The notes beneath the pieces were generated by a model. The model had not been told where the DNA came from, did not search any database, and was given only the letters and a program-made list of their open reading frames with translations. From NCBI GenBank assembly GCA_022510805.1, contig JAFLSS010000002.1, forward strand, positions 1-64,000: DNA of 64,000 nt. The letters are read 5' to 3'. This stretch comes from Akkermansiaceae bacterium. Lineage in GTDB: Bacteria > Verrucomicrobiota > Verrucomicrobiia > Verrucomicrobiales > Akkermansiaceae. A program made the translations under genes and the position numbers. Every line of letters starts with the position of its first letter. The first letter of the stretch is position 1. Below, piece by piece: positions 35,212 through 43,330 of the stretch.

Positions 35212-36879
35212 ATGCTGTCAGATAGAACCAAAAAGGGAGTGGAGCGCGCACCGCATCGTAGCCTGATGCGCGCTACGGGCATGTCGGATGCGGATATTGA
35301 GAAGCCTTTCATTGCTATTTGTAATTCATTTAACGAGGTCATTCCCGGCCACGTGCATCTCAACAAAGTAGCAGAATTGATCAAGGAAGAGGTGCGGAAA
35401 GCGGGCGGCACACCCATAGAGTTCAACCTCATCGGCGTGTGCGATGGGATTGCCATGGCGCACCAGGGGATGAAGTTTTCGCTCGCCAGCCGTGAGCTGA
35501 TCGCTGATAGTGTGGAGACGATGCTCTCGGCGCATGCGTTTGACGCCTGTATCTGCATCCCGAACTGCGACAAGATTGTGCCGGGGATGGTGATGGGGGC
35601 GCTGCGCTGCAATATCCCCACGATTTTCTGCTCCGGCGGCCCCATGGCCGTAGGCAAGGGCCTGCATGGTGAGGATTTGGATCTCAACTGCGTCTTTGAG
35701 GCCGTGGCGGCCTACACCGCCGGCAAGATGAGCGCCGAGGAACTGCACCACGTGGAGTGCCACGCCTGCCCGGGCGCCGGCAGCTGCTCCGGCATGTTCA
35801 CCGCCAATTCCATGAACTGCCTCTGCGAGGTGCTGGGGCTGGCCCTGCCGGGCAATGGCACCCTGCTGGCCACCTCTGAGGAGCGCAAGGAGCTCTGGCG
35901 TGCGGCGGCTCGCCGCGCGGTGGAGATGGCGAAGCAGGGCGGCCCGCTCCCCCGCGACTTGATCACGCAAGAGGGGATTGACAATGTGTTCACCTGCGAT
36001 ATGGCCATGGGCGGCTCCTCGAACACGGTGCTGCACACCCTCGCCTTTGCCAATGAGGCCGGCTTGGATTATGACCTGAAGCGCATTGATGAGATTTCCC
36101 GCCGCACGCCCAATATCTGCAAAGTGGCCCCCAGCTCCCGCTACCACATGCACGATGTGCTGCGGGCAGGGGGGATCATGACGATCTTGGCAGAGATCAA
36201 CAAGATCCCCGGCGCGCTGCATACGGAGGTGCCTACGGTGTCCGGCAAGACCCTGGCAGAGCAGATCGACGGCCTCTCCACGCAGGATCCCGCCGTCATC
36301 CGCACGCTCGACAACGCCTACTCCAAGGACGGCGGCCTGGCCGTGCTGTTCGGCAACGTGGCAGAGCAGGGCGCCATCGTGAAAAAAGCAGGTGTGCTGC
36401 CGGAGATGATGGTGCACCGCGGACCGGCCGTCATCTTTGAAAGCCAAGAGGACGCCTGTGCCGGCATCCTGGCAGACCGCGTGAAACCGGGGGATGTTGT
36501 GGTCATCCGCAACGAAGGACCCAAGGGCGGCCCCGGCATGCAGGAAATGCTGGCGCCCACGAGCTACATCATGGGCAAAGGTCTCGGCAACAGCGTAGCC
36601 CTCATCACCGATGGCCGCTTCTCCGGCGCCACCCATGGCGCGTGCATCGGCCATGTCTCCCCGGAAGCGGCAGAGGGCGGCCTCATCGGCCTGCTGAAAG
36701 ATGGGGATATCATCTCCATCAACATCCCCGAGCGCACCATACACGCAGAGCTGAGCGAGGAGGAGATCTCCGCCCGCCGCGCCGTGTGGCAGCCCACCAT
36801 GCAGGAAATCCCCAGCCGCTGGCTCAAGCGCTACCGCAAGCTTGCCACCAATGCCAGCAAGGGCGCCGTGCTTCAATAA
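35212..36879 (+). CDS. ilvD: Dihydroxy-acid dehydratase
   Basis: A 555-residue iron-sulfur enzyme that dehydrates 2,3-dihydroxy acids to 2-oxo acids in valine, isoleucine and leucine synthesis. The cluster cysteines are seen in [12 protein letters not shown] and [18 protein letters not shown]. The C-terminal signatures are [14 protein letters not shown] and [10 protein letters not shown]. Length is normal. The ATG at 35212 is chosen from the -10 box 9 nt upstream and alignment to the family start ([21 protein letters not shown]). The frame extends to 35170 through the promoter. It supplies the 2-oxoisovalerate used by LeuA. Confidence 0.97.
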   Translation: MLSDRTKKGVERAPHRSLMRATGMSDADIEKPFIAICNSFNEVIPGHVHLNKVAELIKEEVRKAGGTPIEFNLIGVCDGIAMAHQGMKFSLASRELIADSVETMLSAHAFDACICIPNCDKIVPGMVMGALRCNIPTIFCSGGPMAVGKGLHGEDLDLNCVFEAVAAYTAGKMSAEELHHVECHACPGAGSCSGMFTANSMNCLCEVLGLALPGNGTLLATSEERKELWRAAARRAVEMAKQGGPLPRDLITQEGIDNVFTCDMAMGGSSNTVLHTLAFANEAGLDYDLKRIDEISRRTPNICKVAPSSRYHMHDVLRAGGIMTILAEINKIPGALHTEVPTVSGKTLAEQIDGLSTQDPAVIRTLDNAYSKDGGLAVLFGNVAEQGAIVKKAGVLPEMMVHRGPAVIFESQEDACAGILADRVKPGDVVVIRNEGPKGGPGMQEMLAPTSYIMGKGLGNSVALITDGRFSGATHGACIGHVSPEAAEGGLIGLLKDGDIISINIPERTIHAELSEEEISARRAVWQPTMQEIPSRWLKRYRKLATNASKGAVLQ

Positions 36880-36906
36880 TTCAATAACCCCCATGTGTAA
36901 CGAGAT

Positions 36907-38406
36907 ATGAGTGACAACAGCTCCACCCAGTCCCCGCCGGCCAAATCCTCCAACCCCATCTTCAACTACTTCTCTGAGTTCGGGGTTCTCAAGGAGTGCG
37001 GCAAAAACTTCTGGCTTACCAACTTCATCCAGTTCTTTGATGGTTTGTCGTACTTCACGCTCATCATCGTCTTCACGCTCTTCCTGAAGGAATACTGCGG
37101 ATTCCGGGATGCGGATGCCCCCTATTGGGTAGGCATGTACACGCTCTTTGTCTCCCTGTTTGTGTTTGCCGTGGGGTCCATCTGCGATATCATCGGCCTG
37201 AAGCGCACCTACCTGGTGGGCTTCTCGCTGCTCATCACCGGGCGTCTTGTGATGGCGCTGGGGTCAGACTTCGGCAAATTCATAATGGAACTCTCGCAGG
37301 ATCAATCACGCTACATCGTGATGGCCGGCATCGGCATCATGGCTTTCGGCACGGCCTTCATGAGCCCCTGCATCACCACCTCCATCCGCCGATTCACCAC
37401 CCTGAGGGCACGTCCCACAGGGTTTAATTTTTATTACCTCTTCATGAATATCGGCGCTCTGCTGGCCGGCTTTGCCATCGTGGATCCCATCCGCGAGCAA
37501 TGCTCCGGCCCGGAGGGGCTTTATTGGGTGATCAACTTCGGCACCTGCTGCAATGTGATTGCCTTCATCTTCACCCGCTTCATCAATGAGGATTTCTACG
37601 CGGTGGAGGAGGAGAAGATCTCCCGCGGTCAGGCAGAGCAGCGCCGCCCCCTCCAACTCATCGCCGAGGTGATCCGCGAGCGGCCGTTCCAGAAGCTGCT
37701 GGTCTTCCTTTTCCTCACGCTGGGTGTGCGCCTGGTGTTCACTCTTCAATTCATGATCATGCCGCAGTACTACACTCGCACCATCGGTGACGACTTCCAG
37801 CTCGGCTTCATGAACTCGCTCAATCCCTTTGTCATCATCTCCGGCCTCATCCTCATCATCCCCATCATCAACAAATTCTCCACCGTGAAGTTGATGATCT
37901 CCGGCATGTCCATTTCTGCGCTCTCGCTGGTGCTCATGGCCGTGCCGCCGGAGTGGTACTTCATCATCCCGGGCATCGAAACCATCAGCCAGGCCTACTT
38001 TGTGGCCATCTTCACTCAGATCATCGTCTTTGCCTTCGGCGAGCTGTTGTTCTCCCCCCGCTTCTCGGAGTATGTGGCGCGCGTGGCGCCCAAGGACAAA
38101 GTTGCCTCCTACATGTCCCTGGCGGGTCTGCCCATGTTCATCGCCAAGCCTATCAACGGCGTGGTGGGCGGCCTGTTGGTGTCCAAACTCTGCTACGATG
38201 GCATCGCCGCCAAGATGGACACCGGCCATATCTCCTTCTTCGATTCGCCGGAGTTCATGTGGACCATCTACCTGATCATGGCCATCATCTCTCCGCTGGC
38301 CATCATCCTCACAAAAGACATGTTCGTCTCCGACCACCCGGAAGAGGACTCCGGGGCTGTGGGTAGTGATGACAATACGGACAGCGCCGCCCCGCAAGAA
38401 GCATAA
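36907..38406 (+). CDS. POT/PTR2 family proton-coupled peptide transporter
   Basis: A 499-residue major-facilitator-type membrane protein. The POT signature is visible as GFNFYYLFMNIGALLAGF. Hydrophobic helices cover most of the chain, with a polar N-terminus (about 30 residues) and an acidic C-terminal tail. It would import di- and tripeptides with protons. It starts 27 nt after ilvD and may be read through from it; the ankyrin protein gene follows after 26 nt. Together with the M28 peptidase and the Yej-type importer it suggests active peptide use. Confidence 0.88.
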   Translation: MSDNSSTQSPPAKSSNPIFNYFSEFGVLKECGKNFWLTNFIQFFDGLSYFTLIIVFTLFLKEYCGFRDADAPYWVGMYTLFVSLFVFAVGSICDIIGLKRTYLVGFSLLITGRLVMALGSDFGKFIMELSQDQSRYIVMAGIGIMAFGTAFMSPCITTSIRRFTTLRARPTGFNFYYLFMNIGALLAGFAIVDPIREQCSGPEGLYWVINFGTCCNVIAFIFTRFINEDFYAVEEEKISRGQAEQRRPLQLIAEVIRERPFQKLLVFLFLTLGVRLVFTLQFMIMPQYYTRTIGDDFQLGFMNSLNPFVIISGLILIIPIINKFSTVKLMISGMSISALSLVLMAVPPEWYFIIPGIETISQAYFVAIFTQIIVFAFGELLFSPRFSEYVARVAPKDKVASYMSLAGLPMFIAKPINGVVGGLLVSKLCYDGIAAKMDTGHISFFDSPEFMWTIYLIMAIISPLAIILTKDMFVSDHPEEDSGAVGSDDNTDSAAPQEA

Positions 38407-38432
38407 CCTCTCTCCTGATATTCAGTACGACT

Positions 38433-39386
38433 ATGAATGATTCATCTTCCCAAGAGATGCCGAAAACCAACTGGGGCCCCATTATTAAGGACCTGTTCAT
38501 CCTCATGTGCGTGATGGGCACTATTGGCTTCCTCTGCAAGCTCGCGATGGAGCCTTTCGAAGAAAAAAGCCCCACGGATAGCCTCGTTTCCCTCATCCGC
38601 AAGGGTGATGTGAAGCTCCAGGATCAACAAGCTTCCGACCAGCATTTCCTCAAGGAACTTAATATCTTGAATGCAAAAGTTGACCGGGATAAAATGGGGG
38701 TGAATATCTCAGACCGCACCGGGCGCACGCCGCTCATGTGGGCTGTATATGCCAACTTCAATAATCCCCAAGACGCCCTCAAGGTGGACGCAAAGCGCCT
38801 GTACTACGTGTTCTCCCTGCTGAAGGCCCCCAACATTGATATCCACCAGCGGGATATAGACGGCTTCACGGCCATGCATTGGGCGGCTTGGAGCGGCCTG
38901 CACTACAATCTCACACTCCTTGCTAACGCCGGGGTGGATGTGAATGCTCGTGAGAATGCGGGCTACACGCCTCTCATGCTCGCCGCGATGCGCGGCAATG
39001 CGGACGCTGTGGCCGCGCTGCTGGCGCTGGGGGCGGATGCATCGCAGGAGCGAATCGGCCGCACCGCCGCTGATCTGGCTCAGGAGGCGTGTGCAAGCTA
39101 CGACAAGAACAGCGCTTTCTTCTACTCCCTCATCTACTCCGATGAGCGTGCTGCCAACTATGACCGCACGCTCAAACTCCTGAAGGCGGGCAAGAGCGAC
39201 ACGCCTGCAATGACGAATGACGAGCTGTACCAAGTCATGCTCAATGCCGTGCAGGAAAGCGAGAAGACCGGCCAAAAGGCAACTGAGCAAGCCGAAGAGA
39301 AGAAGCAGGAGCTCGAGGTAGAGAAGGCCGCTGCCGCGCCGCCTGACACGGATGCCGACCAAGCTCCCTCCGCCCAGGTTGAGTGA
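38433..39386 (+). CDS. Membrane-anchored ankyrin-repeat protein
   Basis: A 317-residue protein: one membrane helix (about 20-38), then ankyrin repeats at about 90-215. Clear units are GRTPLMWAVYANF, DGFTAMHWAAWSGLHYNLTL and AGYTPLMLAAMRGNADAVAA. The C-terminal tail is rich in Lys, Glu and Ala and ends TDADQAPSAQVE. That tail is repeated, diverged, at 40631-40672 after the AbiE genes. Ankyrin domains bind proteins; the partner is unknown. It sits 26 nt behind the POT transporter gene and is probably co-transcribed. Confidence 0.87.
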   Translation: MNDSSSQEMPKTNWGPIIKDLFILMCVMGTIGFLCKLAMEPFEEKSPTDSLVSLIRKGDVKLQDQQASDQHFLKELNILNAKVDRDKMGVNISDRTGRTPLMWAVYANFNNPQDALKVDAKRLYYVFSLLKAPNIDIHQRDIDGFTAMHWAAWSGLHYNLTLLANAGVDVNARENAGYTPLMLAAMRGNADAVAALLALGADASQERIGRTAADLAQEACASYDKNSAFFYSLIYSDERAANYDRTLKLLKAGKSDTPAMTNDELYQVMLNAVQESEKTGQKATEQAEEKKQELEVEKAAAAPPDTDADQAPSAQVE

Positions 39387-39388
39387 GC
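39347..39388 (+). repeat. Flanking repeat, left copy (end of the ankyrin gene)
   Basis: The last 39 bases (39350-39388) match 40634-40672 with 6 mismatches. In translation both read TDADQAPSA(Q/H)VE-stop, and nearly all differences are in third codon positions. Confidence 0.8.
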
Positions 39389-39437
39389 CCGGCGCGTGCG
39401 CTGAGTCGCTATGTTGCTCATTCGCCGATTTCGCTGT

Positions 39438-39482
39438 CGCCCCATCATGCCGAGCATTTCGACCTGATGGGGCGAATTGTTT
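39438..39482. terminator. Hairpin after the ankyrin gene
   Basis: A perfect 10-bp inverted repeat CGCCCCATCA (39438-39447) and TGATGGGGCG (39465-39474) with a 17-nt loop, followed by AATTGTTT. The T tract is weak, so terminator function is only probable. Confidence 0.5.
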
Positions 39483-39495
39483 AGCAAATATATGC

Positions 39496-39533
39496 TTGAT
39501 TTACCCTGCAAAATTTGCTAATATGCCTCTGTC
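39496..39533 (+). promoter_or_regulatory. Promoter of the AbiEi-like gene (leaderless)
   Basis: TTGATT (39496-39501), 17-nt spacer, TAATAT (39519-39524), then exactly 9 nt to the ATG at 39534. Confidence 0.75.
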
Positions 39534-40172
39534 ATGCCACAATCCTTGCACCAGATTTTTGGCAACAAACCGGTAAGTACCGCTTTGCTCAGAAGAGAAT
39601 TGACAGATTTTCAATCACCTCGTGCACATTTGGCCCTGCTTGTTCGCAGGGGTGAGCTTACCCACCTGCGCCGTGGACTTTATCTTTGTCGAGAAACAGG
39701 ACAAAGCATATCCGAAGCTCAGATAGCCAATGAACTTGTATCCCCGTCCTATATATCCTATGAGACGGCTCTCTCTTGGTTGGGCATCATCCCGGAACAT
39801 GTTCACACTATTAAATCTGCCTGTCTGGGGCGTAGCCGCAGCTTTGAAAACTCAACAGGACGCTATACATACACCCAGTTGCCCTTTGAATATTTTCAAC
39901 TTGGACAATCTGTGGGATACACCTCAGATGGTGTAGCGTATCAAATTGCGTCAGCAGAAAAAGCACTTTGCGATCTTGTGTTGGCCACCCCACATCTGCG
40001 CCTTCAGTCTCCCAAAGCAGCCCGCATCTATTTGGAAGACTTCCTTCGCGCGGATGAGGATGAACTCTCCTCTTTGAATCCGGACTTAATATACACTCTC
40101 GCCCTTGCTGCTCACAAGAAGAAAAACGACCTCTTTCACCTTGAAACCACCCTACACCGTGACTATCTTTGA
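39534..40172 (+). CDS. AbiEi-family antitoxin
   Basis: A 212-residue protein resembling the type IV antitoxin AbiEi. The N-terminal winged helix (TALLRRELTDF, then LALLVRRGELTHLRRGLYL) is typical, as are SYISYETALSWLGIIPE and VAYQIASAEKALCDLV. In AbiE systems the antitoxin represses its own operon and counteracts the nucleotidyltransferase toxin AbiEii. The downstream toxin gene is broken here, so the antitoxin may be an orphan. Base composition is clearly more AT-rich than the neighbours, indicating transfer. The whole cassette is bracketed by diverged copies of the ankyrin gene end. Confidence 0.85.
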   Translation: MPQSLHQIFGNKPVSTALLRRELTDFQSPRAHLALLVRRGELTHLRRGLYLCRETGQSISEAQIANELVSPSYISYETALSWLGIIPEHVHTIKSACLGRSRSFENSTGRYTYTQLPFEYFQLGQSVGYTSDGVAYQIASAEKALCDLVLATPHLRLQSPKAARIYLEDFLRADEDELSSLNPDLIYTLALAAHKKKNDLFHLETTLHRDYL

Positions 40173-40176
40173 GACA

Positions 40177-40577
40177 ATGCTCGCTCAGCGCAAAGTTAGC
40201 AGTCAACAAGAGAACTATTAGCTATTAGAGAAATAGTACAACAAATCACACTTGCAGGTCTCGCAAGAAGTGGCTTTTTTGAGCGCGCCGCTTTCTATGG
40301 AGGTACATGCCTCAAGATATTTCATGGACTTCCTCGTTTTTCTGAGGATATGGATTTCTCTCTCATGTCTCAGGATAAAGAATTTCAGCTAGAAAACTAT
40401 TTTGATGGCATTCATGATATATTCCGGTCTATGGGCTTGAATATAGAACTCTCCCGAAAACAGAAAAAGCACAATAGTGCCATTCAGTCAGCTTTTCTGA
40501 AGAGCGACACAACTCAATATGACCTGAAGTTAGAACGCGGTCGGCTCATCAAGGTGAATTCGCGCTGTGTTTGGTGA
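40177..40577 (+). pseudogene. Broken AbiEii-type nucleotidyltransferase toxin gene
   Basis: The remnant starts with an ATG at 40177 (MLAQRKVSSQQ), reaches a stop at 40219-40221, and continues in another frame from about 40203: RELLAIREIVQQITLAGL, then AAFYGGTCLKIFHGLPRFSE and DMDF. These are the start and the nucleotidyltransferase motif of AbiEii. The frame ends at 40577 after DLKLERGRLIKV, about 130 codons in, where intact toxins run to 250-300. So there is one frameshift near the start and loss of the C-terminal half. It lies 4 nt after the AbiEi stop as expected for the operon. Confidence 0.82.
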
Positions 40578-40630
40578 TTTTTGTGGGTACGCAACAGGAG
40601 CTGATTATTGGGGAAATCTTGTCCTTTCTA

Positions 40631-40672
40631 ACAGACGCTGACCAGGCCCCCTCCGCCCACGTGGAGTGAGCC
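40631..40672 (+). repeat. Flanking repeat, right copy (orphan end of an ankyrin-gene paralog)
   Basis: In frame it encodes TDADQAPSAHVE and a stop, as at the end of the ankyrin gene 1.3 kb upstream. The synonymous differences suggest the end of a diverged paralog whose body was lost or replaced. Confidence 0.75.
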
Positions 40673-40706
40673 GCCTAGCCATCAAATCGTAATTCGTAAA
40701 TCCCTC

Positions 40707-41435
40707 TCACCTGAGCCAGGCGAGGAATTCTTTGTTACCCTCCATGCCGGTGATGGGGGAGTCTGCCACGCCCATCCACTCGCGGTGCAGATCTTGTGTC
40801 ACGAACTCGTGAATTTTGGAGATGGCGCGGTGGTGCAGCTCCGGGTCGCGCACAATGCCGCCGGGGCCGATGTCCTCCGGCCGGAGTTCAAATTGCGGCT
40901 TGATGAGGACGAGCAGGTCACCGCCTTCTTCCAAACAGGAATAGGCGGCCGGCAGGATTTTGGTGAGTGAGATAAAGGAAACATCGCTCACGATGAGCTG
41001 CACTTTCTCGCCGAGGTCATCGGGAGTCATGTAGCGGGCGTTGAATTGCTCCTTGACAATCACGCGCGGGTCGTTGCGCAGTTTCCACACAAGCTGGTTG
41101 GTGCCCACATCCACCGCGTGCACACGCGCGGCGCCGTGCTGAAGCAAGCAGTCGGTGAATCCGCCTGTCGAGGAGCCGATATCGAGGCACACTTTGTCCT
41201 GCGGACTCACCGGAAATGCTTGCAGCGCGCCCTCCAGTTTGAGCCCGCCCCGGCTGACATAGCGGGGCGGGGTTTTGACGGCGATGGGCAGGTCGCTGTC
41301 CACCTTGGTGCCCGGTTTGGTGATGACTTGTCCCTTCACCGATACCTCGCCGGCCAAGATGAGGCGCTGCGCCTGCTCTCGTGATGCGCACAAACCTGCA
41401 GCATGCACCAGTACATCCAATCTCTGCTTGGGCAT
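40707..41435 (-). CDS. tlyA: TlyA family rRNA methyltransferase (S4 + FtsJ-like)
   Basis: A 242-residue protein. An N-terminal S4 RNA-binding domain (RLDVLVHAAGLCASREQAQR, then RYVSRGGLKLEGAL) is followed by an FtsJ-like methyltransferase domain with the AdoMet motif VCLDIGSSTGGFTDCLL. TlyA proteins methylate 2'-O positions of rRNA and some confer capreomycin sensitivity; others were named hemolysins. The substrate here is not verified. It is the last gene of a minus-strand unit behind the Pro-rich secreted protein (29-nt gap). Confidence 0.92.
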   Translation of the reverse strand: MPKQRLDVLVHAAGLCASREQAQRLILAGEVSVKGQVITKPGTKVDSDLPIAVKTPPRYVSRGGLKLEGALQAFPVSPQDKVCLDIGSSTGGFTDCLLQHGAARVHAVDVGTNQLVWKLRNDPRVIVKEQFNARYMTPDDLGEKVQLIVSDVSFISLTKILPAAYSCLEEGGDLLVLIKPQFELRPEDIGPGGIVRDPELHHRAISKIHEFVTQDLHREWMGVADSPITGMEGNKEFLAWLR

Positions 41436-41464
41436 GGGCGGTCTGTGTGGGTGGGCTACTACTC

Positions 41465-42055
41465 TCAGCGGAGAATCAGGGCAGAGGGCACCGGCGGCAG
41501 CTCTGTGCTGCCATCCGCCACCGCTACGGGAGCGATGGGCAGGCGGCGCCGCGGACGCGGTGCTGCGGGCTGAGGTGCAGGTGCCGGAGCCGGGGCTGCC
41601 TTGGGGGCAGGAGCCGCCTTGGGGGCCGGGGCAGGGGCAGGGATGACCTTGGGAGCGGGAGCCGGGGCCGGGATGACCCTGGGCGCAGGAGCCGGTGCCG
41701 GAGCGGGTGCTGCGGGCAGGCGGCGCTGCGGGTGAGTCACGGGCGGCTTGGGCGCTACTGCGACAGGAGGTTGGGCGGCAGGATGATCCGGCGCCAGCGG
41801 GAGACGGCGACCACGCGCAGGGGGTGCGGGAGGCGGCGGAGGTGTCATTGCCGCAGGCTCAGCCACCGGTTTGGGCGTGGGCTTTGCCAGATGCTCCGGC
41901 GAGGTGGGGCGCTTGTAATGGGAGGACGGATTGGGATCCAGGTGGCGCGGGAGCAGGGGGGGATCCCCCAGGCGCTGCACGCGCACGCCGGAGGAGGCAT
42001 CCGCATAGCTGGCCAGAGCGCTGACCGTCAAGAGAGGAAGAAGTAGATGACGCAT
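41465..42055 (-). CDS. Secreted proline/alanine-rich low-complexity protein
   Basis: A 196-residue protein. The ATG at 42055 gives the signal peptide MRHLLLPLLTVSALASYADA. Most of the mature part is Pro, Ala, Lys and Arg, with near-perfect tandem units (RVIPAPAPAP, KVIPAPAPAP, KAAPAPKAAP). The motif RRLPxAP recurs three times outside these units, including near the C-terminus. Such chains are extended and may span the periplasm or bind cell wall. Repeat number could vary by slippage. No known domain. Confidence 0.75.
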   Translation of the reverse strand: MRHLLLPLLTVSALASYADASSGVRVQRLGDPPLLPRHLDPNPSSHYKRPTSPEHLAKPTPKPVAEPAAMTPPPPPAPPARGRRLPLAPDHPAAQPPVAVAPKPPVTHPQRRLPAAPAPAPAPAPRVIPAPAPAPKVIPAPAPAPKAAPAPKAAPAPAPAPQPAAPRPRRRLPIAPVAVADGSTELPPVPSALILR

Positions 42056-42103
42056 GGTTGTATGGCGGGTGGGGTGCGTTTTCATGGATGGGTTGGATGT
42101 GTT

Positions 42104-42559
42104 TTATAAAGAGGTGAGGTCTGTATAATATTGGAAAAAGGTGGTAACCGTGTAGATCAGGATAAGGAAGCTGAGCAACAGGAAGACAGGATCCTGCAGC
42201 GGGCGGCGGGCAGGGGTGTCACCCCGGCCTGTGCTCACGCTGGCCATGCTCACGCCTGCAAAGGCAAGCCATGTGAGGGCATACAGATTTTGGCACGCCG
42301 GGCTTTGCGCAAAGAGGGCTGTGTCTGCCTGTTTGCTGATAAAGTAGATGCTGTGCGGCAAGATGCTCAACACGGCGAACTCCGGGCGCAGCATCTGCGC
42401 GCGGTACAAACGCGCCCACACTATGCCCCATGTGGGCAGGATGAGCGCCGCCGCCACGACCAAGGCCCACGTGGCGCCCAGCTGCGCTTCCAGCAAGCGC
42501 CCGCAGCTCAGAAAAACGAGCAGGGGGGTGGACAGGTAGATGTAGGTGCGGCGTTCCAT
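42104..42559 (-). CDS. Small multi-helix membrane protein, unknown function
   Basis: A 151-residue protein with about four hydrophobic segments (residues about 7-22, 28-48, 85-108 and 126-146). No family recognised. It lies 25 nt downstream of the OsmC-like gene and 48 nt upstream of the Pro-rich protein gene, in one minus-strand unit. Confidence 0.72.
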   Translation of the reverse strand: MERRTYIYLSTPLLVFLSCGRLLEAQLGATWALVVAAALILPTWGIVWARLYRAQMLRPEFAVLSILPHSIYFISKQADTALFAQSPACQNLYALTWLAFAGVSMASVSTGRGDTPARRPLQDPVFLLLSFLILIYTVTTFFQYYTDLTSL

Positions 42560-42584
42560 GTGGTGCTTGTTTAGCGTGTGCGGA

Positions 42585-42992
42585 TTAGCCTTCCCAGTGC
42601 CAGGAGATGGGCACTTCTATACCCGGGTGGAGGCTGTGCATGGCCGGGCTGCCCAGCGCACACTGCTCAAGCGCCTCGCGGTGCGGTGTGTCTGCGGGCA
42701 GGGGGAGGTGGATCTCTATGCTGATGCGTGCAATGCGGCGCGGGGCGGCGCTCATCTCCTTGGCCACCTCCAGGCGCATGCCTGCGAGATTCAGGCCGTG
42801 CTGCTCGGCATAGATGCCCATGATGGTGCTCATGCACGCGGCCGTGGCGGCGCACATGAGATCTGTGGGCGAAAAGGATTCGCCTTTGCCGTGGTTATCT
42901 ACCGGGGCGTCTGTGCTCACCACGCTGCCGGACGGCCCGTGTTCTAAGCGACAATGCAAGCCGCCTTCGTATACAATGCTGCACTTGACCAT
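42585..42992 (-). CDS. OsmC/Ohr family protein
   Basis: A 135-residue protein of the OsmC-like superfamily. The family pattern PTDLMCAATAACMSTIMG carries the conserved Cys; a preceding Cys in the helix (MCAA) may be the redox partner. Members reduce organic hydroperoxides, but this branch (YhfA-like) is poorly characterised. A strong promoter ends 8 nt before the ATG, so the mRNA is leaderless and this is the first gene of the unit ending with tlyA. Confidence 0.88.
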   Translation of the reverse strand: MVKCSIVYEGGLHCRLEHGPSGSVVSTDAPVDNHGKGESFSPTDLMCAATAACMSTIMGIYAEQHGLNLAGMRLEVAKEMSAAPRRIARISIEIHLPLPADTPHREALEQCALGSPAMHSLHPGIEVPISWHWEG

Positions 42993-43029
42993 ATGAGCGG
43001 ATATTACGCTATACGCCGCCGAACGTCAA
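42993..43029 (-). promoter_or_regulatory. Promoter of the OsmC-tlyA unit (leaderless)
   Basis: Minus strand: TTGACG (43029-43024), 17-nt spacer, TAATAT (43006-43001), then 8 nt to the ATG at 42992. Confidence 0.78.
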
Positions 43030-43290
43030 GTTTGAAGTTCGTTTTTTCGCGCTGAATGCTTTTTATTTTTCACGAGCGCGCGCATGCGTGCAGTCGCACC
43101 ACGCGCGCCGCAGAGCCGCCAACTCGGCTGCAAATTGTCTTTTCTTGCCGGAAGAATAGAAATATTATGCGCCGCACATCATGCTTCTAAAACAATGAAA
43201 CAGAACATAAAAGCGCAAATTTACAACTTCGCATAATACATGTAATGCAAAATTATAAATGCGGATGACGCGCTCCTGCGGAGTTTCATC
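43030..43290. other. Gene-free AT-rich region containing the dif-like site
   Basis: A divergent intergenic region of 338 bp in total (42993-43330). Apart from the two flanking promoters and the dif-like site it shows a GC-rich patch (43075-43115) and AT-rich sequence, with no open frame. Confidence 0.6.
43226..43253 (+). other. dif: Candidate dif site (XerCD chromosome-dimer resolution)
   Basis: A 28-bp sequence with the layout of dif: XerC arm ACTTCGCATAA, 6-bp centre TACATG, XerD arm TAATGCAAAAT. Compared by eye with E. coli dif, 19 of 28 positions agree, including CGCATAAT and the AAAT end. It lies in a gene-free region close to where the strand composition of the window changes sign. Confidence 0.65.
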
Positions 43291-43330
43291 TTGCTATAGC
43301 GCGCTGGTGTGGTAGAATAAAATCACCGCT
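43291..43330 (+). promoter_or_regulatory. Promoter of the gldA-led operon
   Basis: TTGCTA (43291-43296), 16-nt spacer, TAGAAT (43313-43318), then 12 nt to the ATG at 43331, giving a leader of about 5 nt. It appears to be the only promoter for the next 13 kb. Confidence 0.7.

Noticed and set aside
43164..43172. ATTATGCGC, the reverse of a dif XerC arm
   Set aside because: The second arm is missing, so it is not a second dif site.
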